The notes below the pieces were generated by a model that saw nothing but the letters and a program-made list of their open reading frames with translations, did not search any database and had not been told where the DNA came from. Both the position numbers and the translations under genes were made by a program. From CAYNST01 sp964434105 (lineage in GTDB: Bacteria > Pseudomonadota > Gammaproteobacteria > Pseudomonadales > Cellvibrionaceae): a DNA stretch of 64,000 nt. The DNA lies in the NCBI GenBank assembly GCA_964434105.1, contig CAYSTJ010000011.1, positions 27,967-91,966 of the forward strand, read 5' to 3'. Position 1 is the first letter of the stretch. Each line of letters begins with the position of its first letter. Below are positions 51,718-60,857 of this stretch, one piece after another.

Positions 51718-54099
51718 ATGCCGATCAAACATCTGACTTGCGCGATACTGCTGGGGGGGCTGCTGAGTGCCTGTGGCGGTAATGGTGGAGATGCGCCAAC
51801 ACCAACGCCAACACCAACACCAACACCAACGCCAACGCCAACGCCAACGCCAACGCCAACGCCAACGCCAACACCGCCTGTGAGCGGTGGCAGTCTTATT
51901 ATTAATGAGATTGTAGCCAGTTCCGACGACAATGCCTATCTGGCTGGCAACGACTGGATAGAGCTATACAATACCGGTAGCCAAACACTGAATCTGTCTG
52001 AATTCGCACTGGCTGATGACAACAGTGACACGATTGCACTACCGGCGATACAGCTCGGCAGCGGGCAGTATATCGTCATTGCTGCGGTCGACTCTGAAGA
52101 TACGGATCCACCCCAGCCGTCCGTCCCTTTCAAACTGGGTAGCACGGATTCGGTGACGCTTTTCCAAAATGGTCAGGTAGTGGATTTTATCGACTGGGTC
52201 GATGGCGATGCACCGCGTGGTACCAGCTACGGTTTACTGGATAGCAGTTTTCAGACTACGACGCCTACGCCCGGTGCGGCAAACCAGCCCTATGTCCCGG
52301 ATCCGGTCAACGAAGTGCCACGCGGCAACCCGAGCGGCAATGCTCCCGTGCGCATCAACGAAGTCGTCGCGCAGTCGGATCGGCCGCACTTTCACGACGA
52401 GCGTGATTGGATCGAGCTGGTCAATACCGGCAGTTCACCCGTCAACCTTTCGGAATATGGTGTGGCCGATGACAGTAATGACGTCGAGTGGCTGCCCTCA
52501 GTGACGCTGCAGCCGGGTGAGTACTTTATAGTCACGACGGGCGGCGATGTGCCGACCGACGGTACGCCGCACCTGACCTTCGGGCTTGGTCGTGAAGACT
52601 CGGTTTCACTGTTTCATGGCAACGAAGAGGTCGACTATGTCGTTTGGGGTCGCGACGAAAGCAAAAACGGCCGTAGCTACGGCTATGTGGATGGAGAGTT
52701 GCAGGTGCTCTATCCGACACCCGGCTATGATAACGTCCCCTATGTCCTGTTTACCGAGGAAGAAGTTTTCACGGTTCGGGTCGATATTCCCCAGTCCGAC
52801 TGGCAGGCAATACTGAATAACCCCACTGCGGAGCAGTACTACCCGGCAAACTTTGAGCTGAACGGCGCGGTGATTGAAAATGTCGGCTTTCGGGTCAAAG
52901 GACAGAGTTCCCTGAATTTCGTGGGCCCGGACTCCAAGCGGTATGGCTTCAAAGTGGACATGAACGAGTATCGGGACCAGAAGTTTATGGGTATGAAAAA
53001 ACTGGTATTTAACCAGAGTTTTTCGGACCCGTCTTTTATGCGCGATATACTCGCCTACAAACTGTTCCGCGAAGCTGGCGTTCCTGCACCGGAAACTTCC
53101 TATGTTGATCTCTGGGTCTCTGGTGAGCACATGGGCCTTTACCAAATGATCGAGATGATTGACAGTGAATTCGTCGAGAAGCATTTTCCAGCTGATCATG
53201 AGGCGGACAACCAGGGGGATCTTTACAAAGGGGAACTTTTCCAGACCCTCGAATGGCAAGGCAACAATATCGCCAGCTACCGGGATGGGCTGGTACTGAA
53301 AGGCAATCGAAGCACGCTGGGCACTCCTGAGGAGGGGCTGGCATTATTGAGATTTCTTGACAGCATCAACAATGGACCAGATCGCCTCGCCCATGTACAT
53401 ACGGACATTATGGTCAAATATCTGGCCGCGCTGGTATTGACTGGCAATATGGACAGCCCGATTGGTAGCACCGCCAACAATTTCTACATGTATGAGTACC
53501 GGATGGAAGACAGGTTTACCCTGTTGCCATGGGATTTCAACCTTGCGTACGGCATGTGGGGTGATGGCGCTGCCGGTTTGGGTGGTGGATTCGGCGGTGG
53601 ATTTGGTGGTGGATTTGGCGGCGGATTCGGTGGTGGATTTGGCGGCGGGTTCGGCGGCGGTGCTACACCCGGCGGGAGCTGCCGTATCGTAGAGCACGTC
53701 ATCGACAACCCCGTACATGATACGGCGCGGCGTCCGCTGTTCGAAGCTATTCTGGAAAACCCGCAGTTGAGACAACAGTATCGCGCTGAATTGCAGCGAC
53801 TGCTGGATACGGCCTACAACCCGGATTACCTGGAATCAGAGATTATGCGGTTGGCGGATCTTATCGATCCCTACGTTCAGAACGATCCAACCAAGTTCTT
53901 TACTTACCAGGAATGGCGACAGTCTTTGACTCAGGATATGCCAGCGAACAGTGATAATTCGAATGGTCGCGGCGCCGGTATTTATGGCCCCGCGCCTGGC
54001 CTGATCAATTTCATTCGCCAGAAAGCCACAAATGTGCAGCGCCAGCTGAACGGTGAAATTCCGTCCAGCAATAACGGCGGCGGGGCTTGCCCTCCGTAA
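51718..54099 (+). CDS. CotH-kinase-like lipoprotein with two lamin-tail domains
   Basis: A surface/periplasmic lipoprotein of 793 residues: lipobox LLSACGGNG (Cys18), a Pro-Thr spacer of 13 PT units, two lamin-tail domains (~60-165 INEIVASSDDNAYLAGNDWIELYNTG and ~220-335 RINEVVAQSD), then a CotH kinase-like region with FRVKGQSS, NQSFSDPSFMRDILAYKLFR and LPWDFNLAYGMWG, whose DFN resembles the kinase metal motif. A Gly-Phe loop with six GGGF units (DNA 53581-53661) interrupts the C-terminal half. CotH in Bacillus phosphorylates spore coat proteins; the bacterial outer-surface substrate here is unknown. Start at 51718 because of the signal peptide and ribosome site. Confidence 0.85.
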   Translation: MPIKHLTCAILLGGLLSACGGNGGDAPTPTPTPTPTPTPTPTPTPTPTPTPTPPVSGGSLIINEIVASSDDNAYLAGNDWIELYNTGSQTLNLSEFALADDNSDTIALPAIQLGSGQYIVIAAVDSEDTDPPQPSVPFKLGSTDSVTLFQNGQVVDFIDWVDGDAPRGTSYGLLDSSFQTTTPTPGAANQPYVPDPVNEVPRGNPSGNAPVRINEVVAQSDRPHFHDERDWIELVNTGSSPVNLSEYGVADDSNDVEWLPSVTLQPGEYFIVTTGGDVPTDGTPHLTFGLGREDSVSLFHGNEEVDYVVWGRDESKNGRSYGYVDGELQVLYPTPGYDNVPYVLFTEEEVFTVRVDIPQSDWQAILNNPTAEQYYPANFELNGAVIENVGFRVKGQSSLNFVGPDSKRYGFKVDMNEYRDQKFMGMKKLVFNQSFSDPSFMRDILAYKLFREAGVPAPETSYVDLWVSGEHMGLYQMIEMIDSEFVEKHFPADHEADNQGDLYKGELFQTLEWQGNNIASYRDGLVLKGNRSTLGTPEEGLALLRFLDSINNGPDRLAHVHTDIMVKYLAALVLTGNMDSPIGSTANNFYMYEYRMEDRFTLLPWDFNLAYGMWGDGAAGLGGGFGGGFGGGFGGGFGGGFGGGFGGGATPGGSCRIVEHVIDNPVHDTARRPLFEAILENPQLRQQYRAELQRLLDTAYNPDYLESEIMRLADLIDPYVQNDPTKFFTYQEWRQSLTQDMPANSDNSNGRGAGIYGPAPGLINFIRQKATNVQRQLNGEIPSSNNGGGACPP
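51796..51873 (+). repeat. Hexanucleotide repeat coding a Pro-Thr spacer
   Basis: Thirteen in-frame copies of CCAACR (CCAACA or CCAACG), giving (Pro-Thr)13. Unit changes do not shift the frame but alter spacer length. Confidence 0.95.
53581..53661 (+). repeat. 12-base repeat coding GGGF units
   Basis: Six tandem units of GGNGGNGGNTTY inside the CotH-like gene, coding Gly-Gly-Gly-Phe repeats between the kinase motif DFN and the C-terminal helical part. Confidence 0.9.
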
Positions 54100-54129
54100 T
54101 AATCAGCACACTGCTTTTCTCTGTTCCAG

Positions 54130-54156
54130 AACCCGGCCGAGTGCCGGGTTTTTTTT
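54130..54156 (+). terminator. Rho-independent terminator after the CotH-like gene
   Basis: An 8-base stem AACCCGGC (54130-54137) / GCCGGGTT (54143-54150) with a 5-base loop and eight T in all at the end, 30 bases after the stop. Confidence 0.92.
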
Positions 54157-54432
54157 GGATACCCTGTAGTGTCTGCACGTCTGAAATTCAGGCGCATTGT
54201 AGGGCCGGAGATGTGCGGGCGATAAGAGCAGGGTCCACCCGAGTCTGCCTGCAAGGGTGTCATTTTCAAAAAAAAACTGCCAATATGTCGATTGTGTTTC
54301 TTCAGTGCTCCTGGTGTACCCAAAAATCCTCAAATAACAGGCGTTGCATTCCAGGAGCAGCAACATCGATGGCGAGCAGTGCCGGCCAGGCAGCTGCCCG
54401 ACCAGAATCGCGCAATCGTTCAGTTGTGGAAA
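54157..54432. other. Intergenic region before the BCCT transporter
   Basis: The rest of a ~330-base gap. No gene or recognised site; the transporter frame is open from 54292 but its first ~47 codons have no family similarity. Confidence 0.4.
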
Positions 54433-56490
54433 ATGCCTATGAATCCCGGGAGCATGCCCAGGTCGACCATTCTCATTCCGGTTTTTGCACCGGCCGTCGG
54501 TGTCATCCTGTTAATGGTTGTAGGAACCATAAGCAGCCCAGACCTCGCAGGCCAGGTTTTCAGCGCGGTGCTCAGTTATATTAACCGGACGTTTGGCTGG
54601 TTCTATATGCTGTCAGTCGCCTTCTTTCTGGTGTTTATTGTATCGGTGGCATTTACGCGGTGGGGGGATATTAAACTCGGACCAGACCATGCCGACCCCC
54701 AATACAGCTTTCCCGCGTGGTTCGCCATGTTGTTTTCCGCCGGTTACGGGATCGCGCTCTTGTTTTTTGGCGTGGCTGAGCCTGTTTTACATTATGCATC
54801 GCCGCCCTCGGGTGCAGGTGAAACCGTCGACGCTGCCAAACAGGCGATGCAGATTGCGTTTTTTCACTGGGGGTTTCATATCTGGGCCATTTACGGCCTG
54901 GTCGGCCTGGTGCTGGCCTATTTTGCGTTTCGTCATGGCCTGCCGTTATCCCTGCGTTCGGCGTTGTTTCCGCTTATTGGCGAACGCATCTACGGTCCGG
55001 CGGGGCATATAGTGGACGTTTTTGCCATTCTGGGGACCATGTTTGGGATCGCCACGACACTCGGTCTGTCGGTGGCCCAGATCAACGCCGGGATCAATTA
55101 CCTCTGGCCGGGGATTCCAGTCAGTATCACGGTGCAGATTATTACAATCGCCGTGATTACGCTGCTGGCGCTCATATCGGTGGTAGCGGGTCTTGATAAG
55201 GGCGTAAAGCGGCTGTCGATCCTGAACATGGTCATAGCAGTTTTGTTGATGTCCTACGTGTTCGCGGTCGGTCCGTCTATTCACATTCTCGAAAGCTTTC
55301 TGCAAAACACCGGCAGCTATCTCAATCACATTGTTGAAAGGACGTTCAACCTGCAGGCATACACGCGCAGTGACTGGATAGGCAACTGGACACTGTTTAT
55401 TTTTGGCTGGACCATTGCCTGGGCACCGTTTGTTGGTTTGTTCATCGCCAAGATCAGCCGTGGCCGTACGATCCGGCAGTTTGTTACCGGGGTGATGCTG
55501 GTTCCCTCGATATTCACCTTTATGTGGTTTTCAATCTTTGGTGATACGGCGTTGAACGCCATAATGAATGAAGGCTATACAACACTGATCGGCGATGTTC
55601 AGGCTGATCACGCCGTCGCCCTGTTCAAGCTATATGAAGTGTTGCCGCTGACATCGATTGTTTCGTTTGTTACGGTCATTCTCATCATCACCTTTTTTGT
55701 TACCTCCTCGGATTCCGGTTCACTGGTTATCGATTCGCTGGCCTCTGGCGGTGCCTCTGTGACACCGGTATGGCAACGGGTATTCTGGGCCTCCTCGGTG
55801 GGTGTTGTGGCATCAACCCTGCTGTTGGCAGGGGGGTTGTCTGCCTTGCAGACCATGACAATTGCCAGTGCGCTGCCATTCTCGATTATCATGATTATTT
55901 CAGCGATCGGCATGTGGCGGGCACTTGTGATAGAGGGGCATCATCATCGCAGTCTCAAATCCAGTGTATTGACCAACCGCCTCTCGGGTACGTCGGGGCG
56001 AGGCCTCTGGAAGCGGCGTCTTGAAGGGCTGGTGACCTTCCCGGACCGGCAACAGGTTGATGACTTTATTGCCAGTACAGTCACCAAAGCAATGCGGCGG
56101 GTGCAGCGGGAGCTGGCAAAGCAGGAGTGGTCCACTGAAGTACACAACGATGAAGGTGCGTCACGAATCTGCCTGAAGGTCACTCGGGAGCAGCAGGTGG
56201 ATTTTATCTACGAAGTACGCATGGTGGAGCATGTCCTGCCCGAATATGCCTACCCGGAAATGATTCACTCCGAGGGCAGGCCGGACGTCTACTACCGGGC
56301 TGAAGTCTTTTTGCGCCGGGGAGGGCAATCCTACGATGTATTCGGATTTGATCAGCAGGACATCATCAGCGATATTCTGGACCAGTTTGAAAAACACCTG
56401 CACTTTCTGCACATATCGCCCGGCAGTCTCCCCTGGAGAATGGACGATGAGGCAGGGGAAGGCCCTGCCAACTGGTCGAAAATTTCATAA
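54433..56490 (+). CDS. BCCT family (BetT-like) choline/betaine transporter
   Basis: A secondary transporter of 685 residues with 12 membrane helices that takes up quaternary amines, usually for osmoprotection. The BCCT aromatic-box helix IGNWTLFIFGWTIAWAPFVGLFIAKISRGRTIR and the GYGIALLFFGVAEPVLHY region are clear. A C-terminal cytoplasmic part of ~150 residues is of the BetT type and probably senses osmolarity. Substrate (choline vs. betaine or carnitine) is not decidable. The start at 54433 (or 54439) was chosen just before the first helix; no betAB genes are nearby. Confidence 0.9.
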   Translation: MPMNPGSMPRSTILIPVFAPAVGVILLMVVGTISSPDLAGQVFSAVLSYINRTFGWFYMLSVAFFLVFIVSVAFTRWGDIKLGPDHADPQYSFPAWFAMLFSAGYGIALLFFGVAEPVLHYASPPSGAGETVDAAKQAMQIAFFHWGFHIWAIYGLVGLVLAYFAFRHGLPLSLRSALFPLIGERIYGPAGHIVDVFAILGTMFGIATTLGLSVAQINAGINYLWPGIPVSITVQIITIAVITLLALISVVAGLDKGVKRLSILNMVIAVLLMSYVFAVGPSIHILESFLQNTGSYLNHIVERTFNLQAYTRSDWIGNWTLFIFGWTIAWAPFVGLFIAKISRGRTIRQFVTGVMLVPSIFTFMWFSIFGDTALNAIMNEGYTTLIGDVQADHAVALFKLYEVLPLTSIVSFVTVILIITFFVTSSDSGSLVIDSLASGGASVTPVWQRVFWASSVGVVASTLLLAGGLSALQTMTIASALPFSIIMIISAIGMWRALVIEGHHHRSLKSSVLTNRLSGTSGRGLWKRRLEGLVTFPDRQQVDDFIASTVTKAMRRVQRELAKQEWSTEVHNDEGASRICLKVTREQQVDFIYEVRMVEHVLPEYAYPEMIHSEGRPDVYYRAEVFLRRGGQSYDVFGFDQQDIISDILDQFEKHLHFLHISPGSLPWRMDDEAGEGPANWSKIS

Positions 56491-56681
56491 AGCCTGGTGA
56501 AGATCATCGGCATAACGGCCGAAGACGTTTAACGCGATTGACGTCTCGGTTTCGGCTGTTTACTCCCATTCACCTGGTATGAGATGCCTGCCGCCTCCGG
56601 CATGAGGCTGATTGATTTGCAGGATCGAATGCCTTACAGGAGATGCCGGTGACGCGCCTGTGGCGTGGTAGCCGGCAGAAC

Positions 56682-56705
56682 CAGCCGCTATTATTCCAGC
56701 GGCTG
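56682..56705 (-). terminator. Possible terminator of the small periplasmic protein gene
   Basis: A perfect 8-base stem CAGCCGCT/AGCGGCTG with an 8-base loop, 13 bases past the minus-strand stop at 56718. The following sequence has few T, so termination is only possible. Confidence 0.35.
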
Positions 56706-56717
56706 TCACCGCCAGGA

Positions 56718-56987
56718 TCAGCCGGCAGCGTTGACTTCCAGTCTGTCAAACACGCACCGGAAGAAAGTCTGGCGCCAGCCCTGTGTGGCGGTGTCCTGGT
56801 CGCCGATACACTGGCTGGCTGCCTGCACACAAGCTTTCCTGTCGACCTCGGGGTAGTGCTGCCAGAGGTCCTTGTTACTGCAGAACGCTTTGACTTCCTG
56901 TCGGCCTTCCGAATTTTTTGCGTCGCTATCAGCCCAAACCTGCGCCCCAACGGTCAGGCAAATGAATAATAAAATGGTTTTTTTCAT
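56718..56987 (-). CDS. Small periplasmic protein with four cysteines, unknown
   Basis: An 89-residue protein with signal peptide (MKKTILLFICLTVGAQVWA). The mature part of ~70 residues has four cysteines (AFCSN, KACVQ, SQCIGD, FRCVFD), suggesting two disulfides, and a helical pattern. No family recognised. A GAGAGCATCCC leader gives a weak ribosome site. Convergent with the BCCT transporter gene, divergent from ggt. Confidence 0.65.
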   Translation of the reverse strand: MKKTILLFICLTVGAQVWADSDAKNSEGRQEVKAFCSNKDLWQHYPEVDRKACVQAASQCIGDQDTATQGWRQTFFRCVFDRLEVNAAG

Positions 56988-57137
56988 GGGATGCTCTCAG
57001 AAGAAACTGGAAAGGTACACTACCACGCCGCGGCCCGGCAGAAAAAATCGGGGAATAATTATTTGACGGCTTTCACGTCGGACTGCCGCCATTGCATCGA
57101 TTTTTCCCGTCGTGCCTGTTAATGTGGACAATATTTC

Positions 57138-58871
57138 ATGTCGGTATGCGGGAGACCACTGGTGCGCCACTCAGCTACATGCTTTCTATTTATCTTTCTT
57201 GTCACAGTTGCCGGCTGTGTTGCCTCGGGGGCCAGGCAATCCTTCGTTGGCAACGGCTATGCCGAAGTTACCGAAGATGGCCAGGGCGCGATTGCGAGTG
57301 TGAATCCGCTTGCCACCCGGGCGGGGTTGCGAGCGTTTGCGGCAGGCGGCAATGCGATCGATGCAGCGCTGGCAGTCGCATTTACGCTAGGTGTCGTGGA
57401 TAGCCACAACTCCGGTATCGGTGGCGGCAGTTTTATCCTCGCACGTCTGGCCAGCGGCGAAATAATTGCGCTCGACGGGCGGGAAATGGCGCCCGGTCGG
57501 GCGACGCCTGATATGTATATCCGTGATGGTGAGCCACAGCCCCGCCGGAGCAAAACAGGTGCATTGGCAGTGGGAATCCCCGGTTCGGTTGCCGCCTTGC
57601 ACCAGTTGCAGACGCAGGCGGGCAAGCTGGCCTTTTCCGATGTATTGCTGCCGGCCGCTGACCTCGCCGAGCAGGGCTTTGCCATAGATGCGTCCATGGC
57701 GATGCGATTGGCGCGTGTATTTGAAGATATGAAAGCGTTTCCCGCAACTGCCCGGATTTTTTCCAACGACGAAGGACAGCCATTGAAGGCAGGGGACTGG
57801 CTGGTTCAGCGTGATCTCGCACAAAGCTACCGCGCCCTGGCCCGTTCGGGGCCAGCCTGGTTTTATCGCGGCGAGTTTGCAAGTCGCACCGGAACCTGGA
57901 TGCAGGAGAACGGCGGTGTAGTGAGCGCGGCGGATTTTGCCGATTATCGAATGAAACAGCGCCAGCCGGTGCGATCGACCTTCAATGGATACACCATCGT
58001 CGGTTTCCCGCCGCCCAGCTCGGGTGGCATTCACGTCGGTCAGATGTTGAATATGCTGGGCATCCTTGAATGGGCGCGGCACGACGAGGCGGACCGCTAC
58101 CACCTTATGGCGGAGGTTATGCGCAGCGTGTTTGCCGATCGGGCCCGCTGGTTGGGTGACGGCGACTTTGTGGATGTACCGCGGGGGTTGCTGACCGACG
58201 GGTATGCGCGGGAGCGGGCTGCCGCCATTCGACTGGACGCCGTTGCCAAATCGGTCAGTCATGGTCAGCCACCTGCAGCAACTCAGGAGCTGTTGGACCG
58301 GCATACTACCCATTTTGCCACTGCCGACCGCCACGGGAACTGGGTCGCCGTCACGAGTACCCTCAATACCAGTTTCGGCAGCAAGGTGGTGGTGCCCGGG
58401 ACCGGTATTTTGCTCAATAACCAGATGGACGATTTTGTCATTCAGCCCGGCGTGCCCAATGCGTTCGGACTCACCGGCACTGAGGCCAACATGGTTGCGC
58501 CCGGCAAGCGGCCACTGTCCAGTATGAGTCCCACCCTGATATTGAAAGAAAATCAACCGGTGCTTTCCCTTGGTGCAGCGGGCGGCCCAACCATCATATC
58601 CCAGGTGGTGCAGATATTAATGCATCACCTCGGTGCTGGCCTGCCGATCGACGAGGCCGTGGGGCAGTCGCGGGTGCACCACCAGTGGCAGCCCGACACG
58701 CTGTTTGTGGAGCCGGCTCTCTCGACCGATATCCGGGATGAACTCATCCGGCGTGGTCATACACTCAAGGAAATGGGCAGTTTCGGCGGTTCCCAGGCGA
58801 TAGCGCTTGACGATGGCCAGTTCGTGCCAGTGACCGAACCCCGCATTATTGAGCGCAATACACAGCCCTGA
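57138..58871 (+). CDS. ggt: Gamma-glutamyltransferase
   Basis: Periplasmic or lipid-anchored enzyme that hydrolyses glutathione or transfers its gamma-glutamyl group. 577 residues. N-terminal signal with a possible lipobox (LVTVAGCVAS). The Ntn nucleophile and self-cleavage site is Thr390 in DRHTTHFATAD, which would create large (~1-389) and small (390-577) subunits. Other motifs: SGIGGGSFIL, DGREMAPGRATPDMY, GFPPPSSGGIHVGQMLN and SSMSPTLIL. Standing alone; a dispersed repeat follows directly. Confidence 0.95.
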   Translation: MSVCGRPLVRHSATCFLFIFLVTVAGCVASGARQSFVGNGYAEVTEDGQGAIASVNPLATRAGLRAFAAGGNAIDAALAVAFTLGVVDSHNSGIGGGSFILARLASGEIIALDGREMAPGRATPDMYIRDGEPQPRRSKTGALAVGIPGSVAALHQLQTQAGKLAFSDVLLPAADLAEQGFAIDASMAMRLARVFEDMKAFPATARIFSNDEGQPLKAGDWLVQRDLAQSYRALARSGPAWFYRGEFASRTGTWMQENGGVVSAADFADYRMKQRQPVRSTFNGYTIVGFPPPSSGGIHVGQMLNMLGILEWARHDEADRYHLMAEVMRSVFADRARWLGDGDFVDVPRGLLTDGYARERAAAIRLDAVAKSVSHGQPPAATQELLDRHTTHFATADRHGNWVAVTSTLNTSFGSKVVVPGTGILLNNQMDDFVIQPGVPNAFGLTGTEANMVAPGKRPLSSMSPTLILKENQPVLSLGAAGGPTIISQVVQILMHHLGAGLPIDEAVGQSRVHHQWQPDTLFVEPALSTDIRDELIRRGHTLKEMGSFGGSQAIALDDGQFVPVTEPRIIERNTQP

Positions 58872-58881
58872 ACGGGACCTG

Positions 58882-58980
58882 GCGCTCTAACCTGTTCCCG
58901 ACAGCTTTGTGACCATTTGATAACGCAACTTTCATTTGCAGGTGCAGGGGTGCAAACCGGGGTGTGAGCTGAATGGTTAC
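58882..58980. repeat. Dispersed intergenic repeat, partial copy
   Basis: About 90 bases closely similar to the right half of the element at 18361-18564, starting at ACCTGTTCCCGACAG and ending CTGAATGGTTAC, with about a dozen differences. The left half is missing; the copy begins about 10 bases after the ggt stop. Confidence 0.75.
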
Positions 58981-58995
58981 AACCCTGCAAGGTCG

Positions 58996-59946
58996 TCAGG
59001 CCGACTGCTGTTGCATTGCACCTTGCAATGCCTGCTCCAGCGCATGCGGTTCCCGCAGGGTTTTTACGCGTTCAAACAGCGCCGATGCCTCGGGATACTG
59101 GCGTCGCAGATAGACCAGCCACTGTTTCAACCGGTTGCCAGCGTATTTCGCGGGATAACTTATGACGGTTTCCTGATGGTAGCGGTAGATGAGTGGCAGC
59201 AACTGATACCATCCGACCGGCTGCCATGGGTCTCCTTGCAGGTGGGCCTTGATCTGGCGGGCCAGGTCGGGTCTGGCCAGCAGGCCGCGCCCCAGCATAA
59301 CATCGCGACAGCCCGATTCCTGACGGCATTGCAGAAAGTCCTGCAGCGTCCAGATTTCACCGTTGGCAATAATCGGAATGGGAACGGCCTGGCGGATTTC
59401 ATCAAGGCAGTGCCAGTACGCAGGCGGGTTATAGCGATCCTGTTTCGATCGGGCGTGAACCACGATTTCCTGCGCACCGGCTGCACAGATGGCCTGGGCG
59501 TTCTCCACATAGTGACTACGGGCATGATAGCCGAGGCGTATTTTGGCGGTGACTGGTGTTGCGATCGGAACCGCTTCGCGTACCGTCTTCACCAGCCGGT
59601 ACAGCAGCTCCGTATCCTGCAACAGGCAGGCGCCGCCCCGGTGTCGATTCACGGTTTTTGCCGGACAGCCGAAATTCAGGTCGATCGCCGCCGCGCCCAT
59701 GGCAGCGACTTTCCGGGCATTCAACGCCATCATACCCGGATCAGATCCCAGCAATTGAACCCGAACCGGGATCGAAAGCGGCTCCAGCAATTCGGGGCAG
59801 TAGCGTTTAAACACCTTTTGGGGCAGCACCGTTTGCGTGACACGGACGAATTCAGTCACACATACGTCAATCCCGCCAATAGCGCTGAAAAGGCGACGCA
59901 GATGGTGATCAACCACGCCTTCCATCGGTGCCATGAATATTCGCAT
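58996..59946 (-). CDS. dusC: tRNA-dihydrouridine(16) synthase DusC-like
   Basis: An FMN-dependent enzyme that reduces uridine in the tRNA D-loop; 316 residues. N-terminal MAPMEGVVDHHLRRL (FMN-binding start), the active-site Cys in DLNFGCPAKTVNRHRGGA, and GEIWTLQDFLQCRQESGCRDVMLGRGLLARP fit the DusC subgroup better than DusA or DusB. The start at 59946 (MRIFMAPM) leaves out 14 open upstream codons. It converges with the repeat after ggt. Confidence 0.9.
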   Translation of the reverse strand: MRIFMAPMEGVVDHHLRRLFSAIGGIDVCVTEFVRVTQTVLPQKVFKRYCPELLEPLSIPVRVQLLGSDPGMMALNARKVAAMGAAAIDLNFGCPAKTVNRHRGGACLLQDTELLYRLVKTVREAVPIATPVTAKIRLGYHARSHYVENAQAICAAGAQEIVVHARSKQDRYNPPAYWHCLDEIRQAVPIPIIANGEIWTLQDFLQCRQESGCRDVMLGRGLLARPDLARQIKAHLQGDPWQPVGWYQLLPLIYRYHQETVISYPAKYAGNRLKQWLVYLRRQYPEASALFERVKTLREPHALEQALQGAMQQQSA

Positions 59947-60456
59947 TAAAGGACCAGTGCCAGAATTTACCGGCGCGCATGGTAGCATCGGATTAACGGA
60001 TTGGTAAGTCCAGAGTGATCAATTACTGACCTGATGGGCTATGAAGTAAACGAAGATTGCGTTATTTTGTCGGGGTGTGGCGTCTGACAGTTGTAACAGC
60101 GGGAATTGTTAGGCACTATTCACCTCTTTTTTTGCGCGGCACCCCGTCGTGGGAACAGGATACCTGACGCACCTGCCGATGGCGACACGGCCATGTACCC
60201 GGCAATAGCTGTCGGAATACGCGACGTGCCCCGTTAAGGTCTCCGCTGAGGCGGTTGTGTCCTGGTTTGCCCGTTATGTCGATGTCTGCCACTGGTTTTT
60301 GCCACGGAGGCTGTGTTGGCAGGGGCGACGAGCACCGTCTGATGGGCAAACCCAACAGTTGACAGGTTCCAGTCATCCGCTTCGGGCATGGTGATCGAGG
60401 CGATGAGGGCTGGCGTCTTTTCGTGTGTGTGCGGATATTTATTCAAGGTGATGCTG
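59947..60456. other. Intergenic region dusC-oadG
   Basis: 510 bases, no gene accepted (frames on the minus strand at 60116-60376 and 60234-60659 lack family features). The oadGAB promoter must lie here; no clear -10/-35 pair is identified. An AAGGTG ribosome site is just before oadG. Confidence 0.4.
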
Positions 60457-60726
60457 ATGGAAGATTCGTTACTCAGCCAGGGGTTGAATTTAATGGTGTA
60501 CGGTATGGGAGTCGTCTTCCTGTTCCTGACAGCGCTGGTCGTTGTGACCACGGCCATGTCCACGATCATAGAAAAGTACTTTCCTGAAAGATCGCCCTTA
60601 CAGACAACGCCGCCAACGTCACCGGCAACCTCAGCGGCCCGATCCACAGAGCCAGCCATGGAGCCAGGGTTGATCCGGGCAATTGAAGCAGCAATAGCAC
60701 AGCACCGCGAGCGGCGCCGTCAGTAG
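60457..60726 (+). CDS. oadG: Oxaloacetate decarboxylase Na+ pump, gamma subunit
   Basis: An 89-residue membrane protein that anchors the alpha subunit to the beta subunit. One N-terminal helix (LMVYGMGVVFLFLTALVVVTT), then a Pro/Thr linker and a basic C-terminal helix (GLIRAIEAAIAQHRERRRQ). Start at 60457 (MEDSLLSQG), 6 bases after AAGGTG; ATG at 60451 is possible. First of the oadGAB operon. Confidence 0.9.
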   Translation: MEDSLLSQGLNLMVYGMGVVFLFLTALVVVTTAMSTIIEKYFPERSPLQTTPPTSPATSAARSTEPAMEPGLIRAIEAAIAQHRERRRQ

Positions 60727-60857
60727 TTCTGCCGGATGAAGGGTTGGATTACCGGGAAGGCCGGTTGAAACCACGCGGTTTGAGCGGGTTCACGGATCGA
60801 AAATCGGAGACTAATTATTTTGCGAGTATCGATAAAGCACAAAGAGGCCAGGGTGTT

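Noticed and set aside
51796..51873. Possible CRISPR-like array
   Set aside because: Perfect short-period coding repeat without spacers; no cas genes anywhere in the window.
51696..51932. Minus-strand frame with GV repeats, and the PPNPPP frame at 53484-53708
   Set aside because: Both are the antisense of the PT and GGGF coding repeats.
60116..60659. Minus-strand frames upstream of and opposite oadG
   Set aside because: They have no family features and overlap the oadG gene, which has a clear membrane helix and operon context.
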